From contig CM041084.1 of the NCBI GenBank assembly GCA_023079485.1, positions 107,408,967-107,472,966 on the forward strand: a stretch of 64,000 bases of DNA, written 5' to 3'. Below the pieces are notes generated by a model, which was not told the DNA's origin, searched no databases, and worked only from the letters and a program-made list of their open reading frames with translations. Each line of letters starts with the position of its first letter. Position 1 is the stretch's first letter. Source of the DNA: Archilochus colubris. Its lineage: Eukaryota; Chordata; Aves; Apodiformes; Trochilidae. Positions 23,496 to 36,200 of this stretch are shown here, piece after piece. The position numbers and the translations under genes were made by a program.

Positions 23496-24200
23496 CCTAC
23501 GCCCTCCAACCACACTTCCCTTGGCGGGGAGGGGGGGAAAGCGACAAAAATCCAACTCTGAAAGCCCCAGGGAAATGGCGGCCACCCGCCCGACGGGCTG
23601 CACTGCCCCGACCTCCGCCGCTTCCCGCCGGCACAGCTCGGCGAGGCGCAGCCGGGACACCTCGCTGCGGGACTGGCGCCCCGAGGGTGGGTCTGGTCCG
23701 GTCGAGTCGGGCCGGGCTGGGCCGGGCCGGGCGGGGCTGGGGAGGGCCGGACGTCACCTGCCCCCTCCCGGCACCGCGCACCGGGGTTCCCCGCCCGGTA
23801 CACTCCACCCACCCGCGGCTACTTGTGCCCCCCTCCAGGGGCCGCCTCCATTTCCCCCGACAAGGTGACCGGGACCCGGGCAGAGCGCGGAGGAGAGGGC
23901 GGCGGCCATGTCGCGGGGACCCCGCGGTGCGGCGATGCGGCTGCTTGCGCTGGTGGTGAGTCCCCGGGCCCCGACGTGGCGTCTCTCCGTTACCGGGAGG
24001 CTGAGGAGGGAAAACTCCGCTTTACCGCGGGCGAGGGTGGGGAGGTTGTTGCGCAGCCTTGCGCGGAGCTGTGGGAGAGGGATGGCGGGGAGCGGCGGAA
24101 GCACCGCACGGCCCCGAGATCAGCGCCGCGGGGGCTCATGTGTGGCCACGGGGGAGAACTCTTCCCTGGGGGGGCTTTGGCCGCGCTCCCGCCGCTGGCT
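23496..24200 (+). promoter_or_regulatory. DSG2: CpG island promoter of DSG2
   Basis: About 700 bp that is very GC-rich and dense in CpG, against AT-rich flanks. It contains exon 1 and the start codon at 23908. A GC box (GGGCGGGGC) lies at about 23729-23737. A CRE-like GACGTCAC at 23750-23757 overlaps an E-box CACCTG at 23755-23760. No TATA box was seen. The transcription start cannot be fixed from sequence; it lies upstream of 23908. Long open frames on both strands here are composition effects. Confidence 0.85.
23908..23955 (+). CDS. DSG2: DSG2 exon 1, signal peptide start
   Basis: Sixteen codons ([16 protein letters not shown]), donor CTGGTG|GTGAGT, phase 0. Context GGCGGCCATGT is acceptable for initiation. 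Mammalian DSG2 exon 1 has the same form. Confidence 0.9.
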
Positions 24201-27200
24201 GCTTGTGGCTGGGAACGGGATTTCTCCCTTTGGAACAAAGATAAAAATCATCGCCGTTTGCTGTCGGAAAACAGGTGAGGGTAGAAGCACCCGGTAAGAA
24301 CGGTGCCTGGGATGGGTGGGGTTCTTTGAAACTCCAGGAGGGACAGGAAGGCAGTGAAGATTTCGTACTGTTGCCCTCTTCGTGGTCTGTGTATGATCTC
24401 TATTAGCAAACTGCATTACTTTTGAAGAAATAGTGCCAGGAGGGGAAATGGATCATAAAGTATGATTTAGTGCAAGTTTTTATTGCCTTAGGGAAATTCT
24501 TAACAATCCAGGACACTCCAGGCTTTCTCCTGCACAACCCGTAACTCTGAGCTATCAGCCTTTAGACCTCCCACCCTGGCTAAAAGCAAGGAGTATTTCA
24601 TAACAAACTGTGACCAAACCATCTGGTTTGTTTGATTTTGGCTGATGCTTTCTATATGTTTTACAGAAATCTCTCTTTTTGTATCTGCTACATTGTTCTT
24701 TAGCTTTTCACCTTTCCAAGCTGGCAAAATGCCTGGAAAGTCGGGACACCACCAGGCAAAGGTGAGGGTGGAGGCCCAGTCATTGGGCTGGGCCAGGGAG
24801 CTGGTCAGGGTTCAGGGATGGTTCTTTGCATGGTGGCACTGGCAGGTGATGTGGATGGGGACCCAGCTCTTCAAACTTGAGATCCTGCAAAATCAGATTT
24901 GTTAGCTGGAGACGTGTTGCCTGATAACTTTAACATAGGCTTGTGGTTGGTCACAAGTCAGCCAGCAACAGGTGGTCCTGTTCTTTGCAGCAAGCTGGGA
25001 GTTATGGTTTTGTTGGAAAACATTTTATCCTTGGTTTGCCCAAAAAGAGCAGTGGGAAATGTGCAGAGGGATACTTAATCAAAGGTTTCCACCCATTCTT
25101 TCTGTAATAGCTGAAGCCACAGCATCCTCTGTTTTGCTTGGCTTACGCTGGCTCAGAATGTTGTTGATTTTACCTAAAAAAAATAGGAAAATTATTTTTT
25201 CCTCAGTCCTCATTCAGTCTCAGCTAAAGCTGGGGCAGGATACTATATCCTATGGGTGAACTAAATTTGGTGCCTAAATGCCTTGTCTGGTAGAATACCA
25301 GGCCAAATAAAGCTTACTTGATTGATGTCAGGAGAGAGAGGCATTGCTGGGGTTTACCTTTCTTGTTCAGTTAGGTTTTTTTGGGGGTTTCTTTTTGCCT
25401 TTTTTCCCTAATCTGGACAAAGCTATTCATGTGGTGGAAAGTCTAGTGGCTTGAGATTAGGGTCATTTATGTCTTCTGGCATGCAGAGATTCACTGACAA
25501 CTTCAAAACAAAATAAAATCTAGAAGTTCTGTGTTCCCAAAGCATCTTCTACTTTAGAAGCACCAAGAACTGTAAATTCTTCCTCTATGTTTTCCCTGGA
25601 AGTGTTTCTTGGTTCTCTGCAGTCCCTCCCTGCCCTCAGGATCCATCCCTGTAATTTTATCCCTGGGTACCGTGCAGAGGTCACAGAAGCTTTCCCCTTG
25701 TCCCTGCCTCCCACCTTTTTTTCTGGGGATATCCATGGGGCTGGGGTTGGGCTTGGCACACTGTGTGTCCTGGGCACACAGCCAGAGCCATGGGCTTGCC
25801 AGGCGGGCACAGCTATTGAGGATTATGAGACTGGCAGGTGGCTCAAGTCTTATCTAAAAGGGGTGGGCATCACATCTTCAAGAGAGGAAATCTTGGAACA
25901 CTTCCTGCTTTTCAGTGAAGAGTTGATAGATGTATGAGTCTTACTATGCAAATAACAAAATTTACTTTTTCTCTGAAAAACTTGTCAGATTGTACTTCCT
26001 TGATGTTAGGGATGTTAGTCTTGGACTGGATGTCATGAAATTCAGTCCAGAATGCATTAGATCACTATTGTAATGTCAGAGCCAGTAGAAATTACTGAAA
26101 TCCAAATTTCTTACACAAGATTAAATTTAAAAGACCAACCAAAAACTAATGTGGTGCTTAGTTTTAGAAAGAGCAAGAGTGAGATAATTCAAAGCAGCCT
26201 AGCTTCTATCATGCGTAACATTTTAAAATATGGTAGAAGTATTTACAAGCAACTATGCATTGATCAACAACTTAATACTCTTTCAAAAAGGCAGGGAGAA
26301 ACCAGCACTATGGCAAGAGATGGAAGCAGGTAAGAAATACATAAGATCCACTTGGACTAAAGCTGTGTATTATTCTGGACACTAGACTTCAAAATAACGT
26401 GAATCTGTGTAGGGAAGTCTAGAGAAAACAAAAAAATGCAGTCTACTTTTGGAAAATCCTGTTATGTGATTCCTGAAGTGAGATTAAACAACTCAGAAAA
26501 GAAAGTGGGTAAGATGCATGGTAGGTTTTCAGATATATGAAGGGTAATTGTGAAGAGAAGAGTAATAGCGAGAGAATGGAATTATGCTGTTCAGTGAGAG
26601 TGTTATTAACATGACAAAGAGGAAGATTTGGTTTAAGATTAAGACATCTCAGTATAGGTGTTTGATTTCTGTTATGGTAACTGGAGTGGATGCATCCATA
26701 TTAATCTCCAGTAGTTGGTTGGATCAAATTGTGCTTTCAAAGCAAAGCTGTAGAGTGTGCAAACCTGATCCCTCTGGCTTGAAAATACACTGGGATGTGC
26801 ATCCATCTGCTTGTGGGTTTTGGTCTGTAGGACCGGGCTAATCCTATTCTGAAGTCATAACCACAAAACGTGGATTGAATAGTGTTGGGTTCTCAGCAGC
26901 AGCTTCGTAGCTCTACAGATCTTCTATTTGCTGTACAAAGTAGACATAACTACAGTCAGTGGGGTCCAGAGAGAAAAAGCGTATGTGGTCTGGCTTTGGG
27001 GCAAATTGAGCTGTTCTCTGATGCCCTCGTCTGTGTTGGCTGTATTTCTGTTGAGTGTAACAGCAGTTTAGGCACATAGTTTTCATTTACACAGGTAAAT
27101 TTATTTGCCTTAGTCTGAAACTGAATCTCATTCAAACAGCAACATGATCAACTTGGCAGCAAGCTGAAAATTAGGAAAATAACATTAGGATAAAAATTAA

Positions 27201-30200
27201 CAAAGGCTTTTTCACCTGTAAGGCTCGCTGGGCACTATTGTAGCTTAGCTAGGGAGTCTGTTGGGGCCTCCTTCACTTGTTTTTAAGAACAGATTCAACA
27301 GTTGTCAGGAAGCACTTGGTGTAGTTTGACTTGCTCAAGGGCCTAGTAGATAACTATGGATGGACCCTTCAGCCTGCTTCTCTGAATGTGGAAGATCTCT
27401 ACCTGACTGTTGTCTTCGTCAGGAGACAGCTGTCTCACACAGAAGGCGTGAGATCTAAATCTCCTCACACTGCGTGTAGGAAAAAACACGTTTCTAGGAC
27501 TTAGTGTTTCATCATGTAGCAAATACAGACACATACCTTCTTGCACAGTCTGTGTCTTCGCAGCATAAAACAAAGCTGCGTATTCAGAATGTGTCCTTTA
27601 GTCATTTCCTGACTATGCTTGAAGATGGATTTGGGCAAGAGCAGCCTTGTACTCCCTACACACAGCAGTCACTCCCTTCTTTCCCATGCCCTCTCATCTA
27701 GTCCTGCTACTTTCCTGTATTATTTCATTCCATTTCTGTTACTTCAGACATCAAGTTTTCCACTTTGTTTTCTGGAACCATCCATTTTTCTTCTGACAGT
27801 CCCATCTCAGCAATGTGTCATCAACAGGTGTGATCACTAGATGTCTGTTTTTTGTGCCAAGGCTGTGATTCACATCAAATGACATACAGGGCTTTCCTAT
27901 TTGTGCTAAACCATTTAATAGAATGCAGCTCTAAAATATAAAAAGAAAAAGAAAAAACAGAATTCAACACCTGCTGGATTTGTAACTTTCCTGACTTTTC
28001 CCTTTTCCAAGAAAATGTCACTGAAAAGTGCTTTTCTGTTTTTTTTAATTTTTAATAAAAATGTGGGATCCCTCATATATATTTGTTCCACATCTATTTA
28101 TGCATCTCATAAATAAAATTGTGATTTTAAACAGCTGTTGTAGGTATCTTAGAAGTCCTGGATGAGATTACCTGTGCACTACCGACAGAAAAGTACAAGA
28201 GCAAAAGTATTTTTTGTTGTCATAGGAATAACACAGAATGCTTTGAACCTGTTTTGCTGCTAAGTAAACCAGGCTGGTTTTTACTTTTACCTCTCTTAAT
28301 GAAAGACTCCCTGCTTTCAGTGACTAATGGGATTTTCTCCACTTCCTTCATACGTGTCTCAGTGGAACACCTGCTTATTGTTGAAATTCAGACACTTCTG
28401 TTTGTACTGTGGTTCTCGGATTTCCAGTACAAGGAAGCTTTTCACCTTGTCCCTCTTGTCTCCAGTTGGTATTGAGACAGAAACACTTCTCCCTTCAGTT
28501 TACTCATAAGAACAAACAAGAATGTTCACTATGACATCTTGGAAACTATACACCTTCCAAAAGAGTTGCAACTTCTGTTGGAAAACCTTGATTATAAACC
28601 AAGATTCTGCTGTCAGTCCTGCAGGTAGAATCTTGTTAACCATGAAAATAGATTTTATTTTAATAAAAAAACCTAATAACTTATAACTAATAAACAAAAC
28701 AAGATTAAGAATAGTGATGAAAACAACTTGGTCTAAAGTGCAAGATGCTGTAGCCATCACAGAGTAAGTCTTTGGGGAACTCAGTGTGTGATTATCTTTG
28801 TCTTTAGAACATCTACATTGGGAAAATTGCCATTTGAAAAACAGTTTTGCTGTGCAAGTTGAAACAGTGGTCTGCTACATTGCTCAACATCATTCACAGC
28901 AATTCTGCATTATGTGGGAAAGAGATAACATCTTTAAATAAAAAAAAAAATTAAAAAAAAAAAAAAGCTGTCATCAATAGAGGAATGAGGGCTGAGTCAC
29001 AGGGATGAACAGGGAGAGCTCAGTCAATAGGCTGGAAACCAAAGAGAACATGAAATCCTCCTTGACTGACTTCAGTAAGAAATCGCCTTTTCTGTGGCTG
29101 GTTTGCCTTAGGCATTAGTACTAGTAAATAAACAAATAAATAATGTGGATTTAATAGTTCTAAGAACAGTAGAAGAATTCTATAGAAAGCTCAGAAGCTC
29201 TATTTATTTATTTCACATGTTGTAATAAAATTACTTTTTGTTGTTACTCTTTCCCAGTGCCTACATTTTGCATTGTTTGGGCGCTTTTGATAGTAGTAGA
29301 GTTCTTGTTGTGTGGACAGAGGGCATAAAGACAGGTCCTCCAATAATTTGGCTGATAGCTCCAGCTCCTGCCATCCTTCTATCTAGTAGGGTGTTTAAGG
29401 GCCTGCAGAGCTGTCCTGGTGGATATAGAAATGGGCAGTCCCAATGCTGGGTGTTAAGGGATCAGGTTTTGTGAGAGCAAGCATGATTTCCTTGCTAGCG
29501 TGTGTGTGTCTAACTCTGCTTTGTCTCAGTAAGGGGAGGGTGTATTTATGACATACCTCCTCCCAGCAAGGCACTAAGTAGAGACCTGCTTCTGTCACTT
29601 CAGCTGATGTTTTGATTAATCTTTGCTTTTAAACGTTATCTAATCTGTGTGTTCTTTCATGTGGCTGGTGACCAATCACAGCCAGTATAACCCATGATTT
29701 GTCCAGGAGGGAGAGCTTCTCCAGAGTGCTGCTGGCAACCAGCACTTGATTCTAGCAATGGCAGTTTCCCATTGTTTTGGAATGCTGAAGTGTTATTCAA
29801 CACTAAAACCTGGTTGTTTAAAAATTACTAAGTCTGCATTTATTTTTAAAAATATATTAATTGCTTATTATCTATTTACTGCTGGGCAAAAAGTGCAAAA
29901 CGTAATAACTCTACAATTATAGTGTATATTTGGAATGTGAATTATTATGGGTAAATTTTTCAGCAGCTTTTGTGGAATAATATCAATTTATAGAGGTCAG
30001 ATGCCCTCTTCTGGATTTGTTGTTCTTATGTCAGTGAAATTTTACTACTGCTAAAGTGACATAGAATTAATAATGACTATCATATCTTTCATTGCAGATC
30101 TGTTTGAATTATGGAGATGGACTCTATGTGAAGGTAAAAAACCTGCTTTGTGTCTGAAAAAGGGCTCTCTGAGCCTAGTGCAAGTCTTGATTTTTACCAT

Positions 30201-33200
30201 TTTCTGAAACATGAAATCTGTGTAATGAATACTGAAATGAAATCTGAAATGTAAGTGAATAGATTTCTGCAGTCCATCAAAACTGAGTGGAGTTCAGCTT
30301 TGAGAAACTTCCCCTAAAATACTAAATTTGTAGACGTCTTTTTTTTAACTCTCTATAAATTAAATCAACTGTTATTTTATAGAGGACAGTAATTGTGGAG
30401 ACATTTCCAGTTGTTAATCTGGAAGCCAACAGATACAACAGGGACTAAGCTGGCCAGGAAGATGAAGGGTGAGAATGAGGGATAGTTGAGCAAGGGTATC
30501 ACAGACAGTGGATGAGTAGGATCTGAGTACTAGGCAGTATTGGTGGAATAACTAACTGGTTAGTAAGGCAGAAATGGTTGTTTAAAACAGCCTTAGTGCC
30601 AGACCTCTTCTCATGTCTGATGACATGTACTTATGTTTCCCAAAACAGGTGTATTTTCACTAACCCCTGGTCATGGGAACTTGTTCTTGTCTTTAAAACC
30701 TGTCTTACCTAATTCTGTCTTGATGAAAAAAACTAGTGTAGTTTTCTTGTTCAGACAGCTTTAGAAACTCACAGCTCTTGAGATTGTGACTTGTAAGGTT
30801 AGTGTTGCCCTGTGATTTCCAAGTTACTAGATATTGAAAGAGTAAAAACTACTCAGAAGTCTGAACTACAGCAGCCATAGAGCATTCATCTGAAATGGCT
30901 AAATGTGATGCTGACATGCAATCTTGTTTTTTCACAGATTTATAATCGGAATTTCAGAAGCAGCCTGCTGTCCCACCCCAGCAGCCCAGTCAGACAGAAG
31001 AGAGAATGGACAGTCCCTCCGGCTTTCATACGGGAAGAGGAGGACAATTCCTATAAGAACCCAATTGCTAGAGTAAGCCCCAAAGAGAGACAACTACAGA
31101 ATGCATATAAAAATAGAGATGAAAATGTAAAATAAGAATGAGGCTGTCCCCAATGCATGTACAAAGATTTATTGAATTTTAAAGGACTAATGAATGGCAA
31201 TTGAAGATTGCCACATTTCCTTCTTTTTCCTTGAGCAAGATGAGTTGCTCTTGCACCCTTATTTGGCTCAATCATTTGTTTACCCAGTCCCCAGTTTTCA
31301 TAATTCTGTGGAAGTGCAATACCTTTGAGTTTTTCCCAACTCCTAGCCAGCTGTGGCTGAACTTGGCAAGCAGGCCTCAAAACTGCTAGTGGTGATTGGG
31401 CAGAAGGGTGTACATGGAGCATACATGATTGTGTATGTCTGATGTTTTAGGAAACAGAGCTAAAAAAACCTGAGGTGTTACCCTTTGTGCATTTGATTCA
31501 GCACCAGTATTGAAACCTGAATTCACTAACACCTGTCACTTCAGCATGTAAAGTAACTGCAGATGGTAGCAGGCTGTTACCCTCTGCTTGGGATGCCTCT
31601 TTGGTGATGCTGACACAAGGCACATGTGTTTTTCCAGATGTTTCAGATGCTTGCTAACAATATACAGCCCCTTCTGCCTGTTCCTCTGCAGGTCTGACCT
31701 TTCTTCTTTGGCTGTCATTTCCTCAGTCCTGGTCACGCTTGCTAGCTTAGGTCTAATCTCCCTTAAAAACTTGTCATATTTTATTTCCAGGCTTTGTTCA
31801 GATAATTTCAATCTCCTCTGCTCAACTCATTGTTCCAGGCTCTCTTTTTATTATCCACATAGTCTTTCTCCACATTTTATTTGCCCTTACCTATTTGATC
31901 AGCCCGTTTTCTTCTTTCCTCTATTCAGTTTCTCATCTTATCATGATGGTTTTCCAGCTTTTCCTTGCAGTTGTATCCTATCCCATTCTTTGTCCAAACA
32001 GTCCTGATTTTCTTCTCCCAGAGACCTCTCCACTCTATGGTTCCTAATTGCTGGGTTGCCCCTTATATTCCTCATCTCCCTGTGCAAGATCCTCAGACAG
32101 AACAGGATCTTCCTGCATTCAACATCTTCACATTCAAACAAGTGCAGGAAAATGTATTTAATATTTTTTTTTTCATTATAAAAATAGCCAAATTACTTCA
32201 TTTGCATTTTTAAACGTGGTTTTACTTGCCAAACACTAATTAATCTGATATATTCCTGCTAGATACATTCTGATCTTGAAGATACAGGGGTAGTGGTGAC
32301 CTACACTATATCTGGTCAAGGAGTAACAGAACCCCCTTATGGATTATTTGTTATCAATGGAAAGACTGGAGACCTGAACATAACAGGAAGGGTTGACAGA
32401 GAAAAGACTCCAATGCTGCTTGTAAGTTGGATAATAACTTTCTCCTTCTAGGTGCCCTTCTATCCATTTTTTATTTATTTTGTTCAAATGTGTTTGCTTC
32501 AGTTAGTTTTAATCCAGTTTCTGGTTATCTGTGTGTGTAGGTGTGCTTATATTTCTAAGCATATTGTGTATGCTTATATAATGCTTCCATTTTGTTATAT
32601 ATGTATTACATATATTTTTATATATTTATATTTTTCATATGTATTTATATGTATTACAGTAACTCATAGTATTTGCTTATTGTTTCTGTCCATATTATTC
32701 CAGCTCAGAGGTCATGCTTTAGATAAGAATGGAGCAAAACTGGAAGAGCCAATAGATCTCCCAATTAAAGTTGTGGATATAAATGACAATTTTCCAGTGT
32801 TTTCACATCAAGTTTTTGTTGGTTCAATTGAAGAATTAAGTGAAACAGGTAACATTATTTTAATTTTTTTTTTCGTTTAGTTAGCTTTTCCCAACACGTG
32901 CAAGTGCATGAGCAGATACACTCTTTGCAGCAGCATGACTTCAGTAACAAGGATGCATTTTCATGCTTGTGTAGACTAGTTTATACATGTGTGAGTGCAA
33001 TTTTTTTATTCAGGGCTAAGCTGTATAGTACGGTGATGGGAAAGCATCCACATGAAGGCAGCAGAGAGCAATTATTCTTAGGGCATCTTTGGTGTAGTGT
33101 CAAAGCTACCACAAATCCAGGGACCAGAGCCCTTCTGCAGGAGTTGCAAGAGAAATTCAGTCTGCTTTCTGACTTTACAATCCCAGCCTATTTGGGAGGG

Positions 33201-36200
33201 ACTCTACTCTGCCATGCTCATAAAGAGCCCTTCTTTATTAATGGGCTGGAAGGGAACTTCACTGTTCATGTACATATATCTGTGACCTAACCCTCAAGGA
33301 ACAAATTAGTGGCAGTTTTCTTATTGGTATCAGTAATCATAAGTGATAGATTATTTCCCTGAAAATAAACCAGAGTAAACCAACCTGGCATTGTATGCCT
33401 TCCAATGGGATCATAATCTGAAGGAACAAATTACTGACTGTCCACTTGGGTGAGGTATTCAGTTCCCTCAACTTTCTTTCAAGTCCATATGGCAACTGCT
33501 GCTTTGCCTGAACTCCAGCTAATGTATTTTGAGTGAATCTGTTGGGAAATGCAGCTTGTGGCTTAGAAACTTCTTCTCTCTTCTCTTTATGGTATCTACA
33601 GTTTTCTGACATCTTTAGAATTCGACCTGCTGTGTAATTCTGTTGCACTGATTTCTGTGAGTTGCAGATATGCTGATGTAGTGGGTTTGGTTGGTAAAGG
33701 ATAAACTTTTAACATGTGTGATTTGGATCTTAGGAAGGTTCCTTAGCTCTAGTCATGAAATAAGCAAAGGCAAGAGCATCAGAAAATTGTGCAGTGCATC
33801 TGACAACAGTATCCTAATCTGTGACATTACAGTAAAAATACTTGCCAGACCATGGCAGTGTAAGCATGCTATATTTTGTTGTTGTTTTTTTTTTTACAGG
33901 TACAATTGTAATGAGGATAAACGCAACAGATGCAGATGAACCAAATAACCTAAATTCCAAAATTGCTTTCAGGATCATTTCCCAAAGCCCTAGTGCTGCA
34001 TTCAGTATGAATAAGGACACTGGTGAGGTTCGAGTAGCAAAAATAAACCTTGACAGAGAGGTAAGAAAAAACCCTTCCCATTTAATGTCTCTCCGTAGCG
34101 TTCTTCTGGTGCCTTCAGCTCCACTTGCCGGGCTGGGGAGCTGGCCCTTCTACCTTCCTTCACCTCCCTTAGGAGTAAAACCTTGTCTGGCCAATATATA
34201 TTTTTCAGGGACAGGGAGGAAGGTGACAAGATTAAGATTGAAGTTCATCACCTCTCTAGTACAGCACTAACCCAAATGGCTTTTGCTTTCTGTCCCTCCC
34301 ATACAGCCAGGACAGCAAGAGGACATTTCTCTGTGCTGGAGAGCATATGGCAAAGACGACCCAGATCACCATGAGCAAAGCAGCTGGCCACATCTAGGTT
34401 TTCATAGCCTACTATGCAAATCATGGTGCACAGAATGAGGATGGGTGCTGATGTGAAACAGCATTGAAAGCCACATATTATCAGCAACTTTACCTATACC
34501 TGCATGAATTTTCACTGGCCAGCAGATGGTGATCTAGATGTTAGCTCTGGAGCTGACAGCAGCATCCCTGCCTCTAGCACTGTCTGGACATGCAGGTTAT
34601 CACTGGTCCTGTCTCTGTTTATGGCTGCTCAGTATTTTTAATTTGCCAAATAAGTATAGTCTAACTCTTTGTGAGGGAGATAAAGAAGTCCCAAATCCTT
34701 TTCAAACCATCAGCTCTACTCCAGCAGGGTCTGTCAAGATAGCTGTGTGTGAGATTTACTACTAGCTAGAGGGAAAAGGAGTTATAATTGGTGACAAGGA
34801 CTATAAAATGTTATACAGAAAATACAACAAAGAAAAAATTTTAGCCCGGTTTAAATACTTTTATTTCTTATCATGGCAGATACATAGCAGCTATTCCTTG
34901 GTGGTAGAAGCAAAAGACCGTGGTGGTGAAATAGGTGGGAATGCTGCAACATGTGATTTAGAAATCAAGATTTTGGATGTCAATGACAATCTGCCTGTGG
35001 TTGAAGGTAATGTGGTAAGTATATTTTTCACAATAATTGGCATGTTTTGGCAATTTTGGAATTTACACGTGCCAGTATGCCATTCCTTAGTATAAAGTGG
35101 TGCAAACTTTCTTGGCATTGGTGAAACAAAGTAAATCATGACATCTTTTTAAAACAGTGTTTTTCCCTTGCAGTTTGAAGGAAGCATTGAAGAAAACAGA
35201 GCAAATGTGGAAATTTTGCGAATAAAAGTATTTGACAAAGATGAAATGTTTTCTGATAACTGGCTGGCAAACTTTTCATTTGTTTCTGGAAATGAAGATG
35301 GCTTTTTTCATATAGTAACAGATACCCAAACAAATGAAGGAATTTTGACTGTTGTGAAGGTTAGTATATTATTTAGAAAGTTTTCCTAAATATTAGAATA
35401 ATTTGTTCCCCCTAACTTAGCATGCAAATTAATTATATTAGTCAGTATGTAAATCATATAACTTTACATGGTGTACACTCCTCCTTTGGCATATTCTTTG
35501 TTGATGTCTTCAATAGTAAATAATTTTGTCCAGCTTTTTTACTTTTTACATTCTGTATGATCTCAAATACGTATCAAGTGGGGCAGAAGTTCCCAAACTT
35601 TACATGTCTGGTAGCAGCACTAACATATATGCTGTAAACTTCCCCTTATTTGCTCTTCTTTCTGGTCTCATTTTAAATTTCTTTGTTTCTCATGGCCACA
35701 GATAATGGTGCAGACAACACCTAGTTCATGAGTCATGGGCTACAGACTATTTCACAGACTTCCATACCTTGAAATTTTGAAAGTATTATCCATAAAGGAA
35801 AATTTCTGTCTTACTAATTTTACTCCCGTTTAGTCCACAAGAACTGAAGGTGCAGAGTGCATTAAGTACCTTTTTTTTTTTTCTGCTCTCATTTCCTTAT
35901 CTGAAAATTGATAATTGGGAAAAAATGATAAGAACTATTAGGCAAGTAATTTGTTTCTAAAAGAAGTAAAAGTCAAGTAATAGTAACCACTGATTCATTG
36001 AAAGACAGAATACTGTGGGTAGGACTCATTGCACCAACCTTGAAATAGTTTAAGTAGTATAGAGGCATACCTATGGTGCCATCCATCAAACATAAAAAGA
36101 GCAATCTTCCTTTAAAGAGTTGAAGCAATACATATTGAGAGCAACATTTTAACCAACAGTTCTTTCTTCTACTGTTAGCACCCTCATTTAAATCATAAGG

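Noticed and set aside
23456..24297. Many long overlapping open frames on both strands around 23.5-24.3 kb
   Set aside because: They lie in a CpG island, where stop codons are rare. Only the 16 codons from 23908 to 23955 continue in frame into downstream exons of a known protein.
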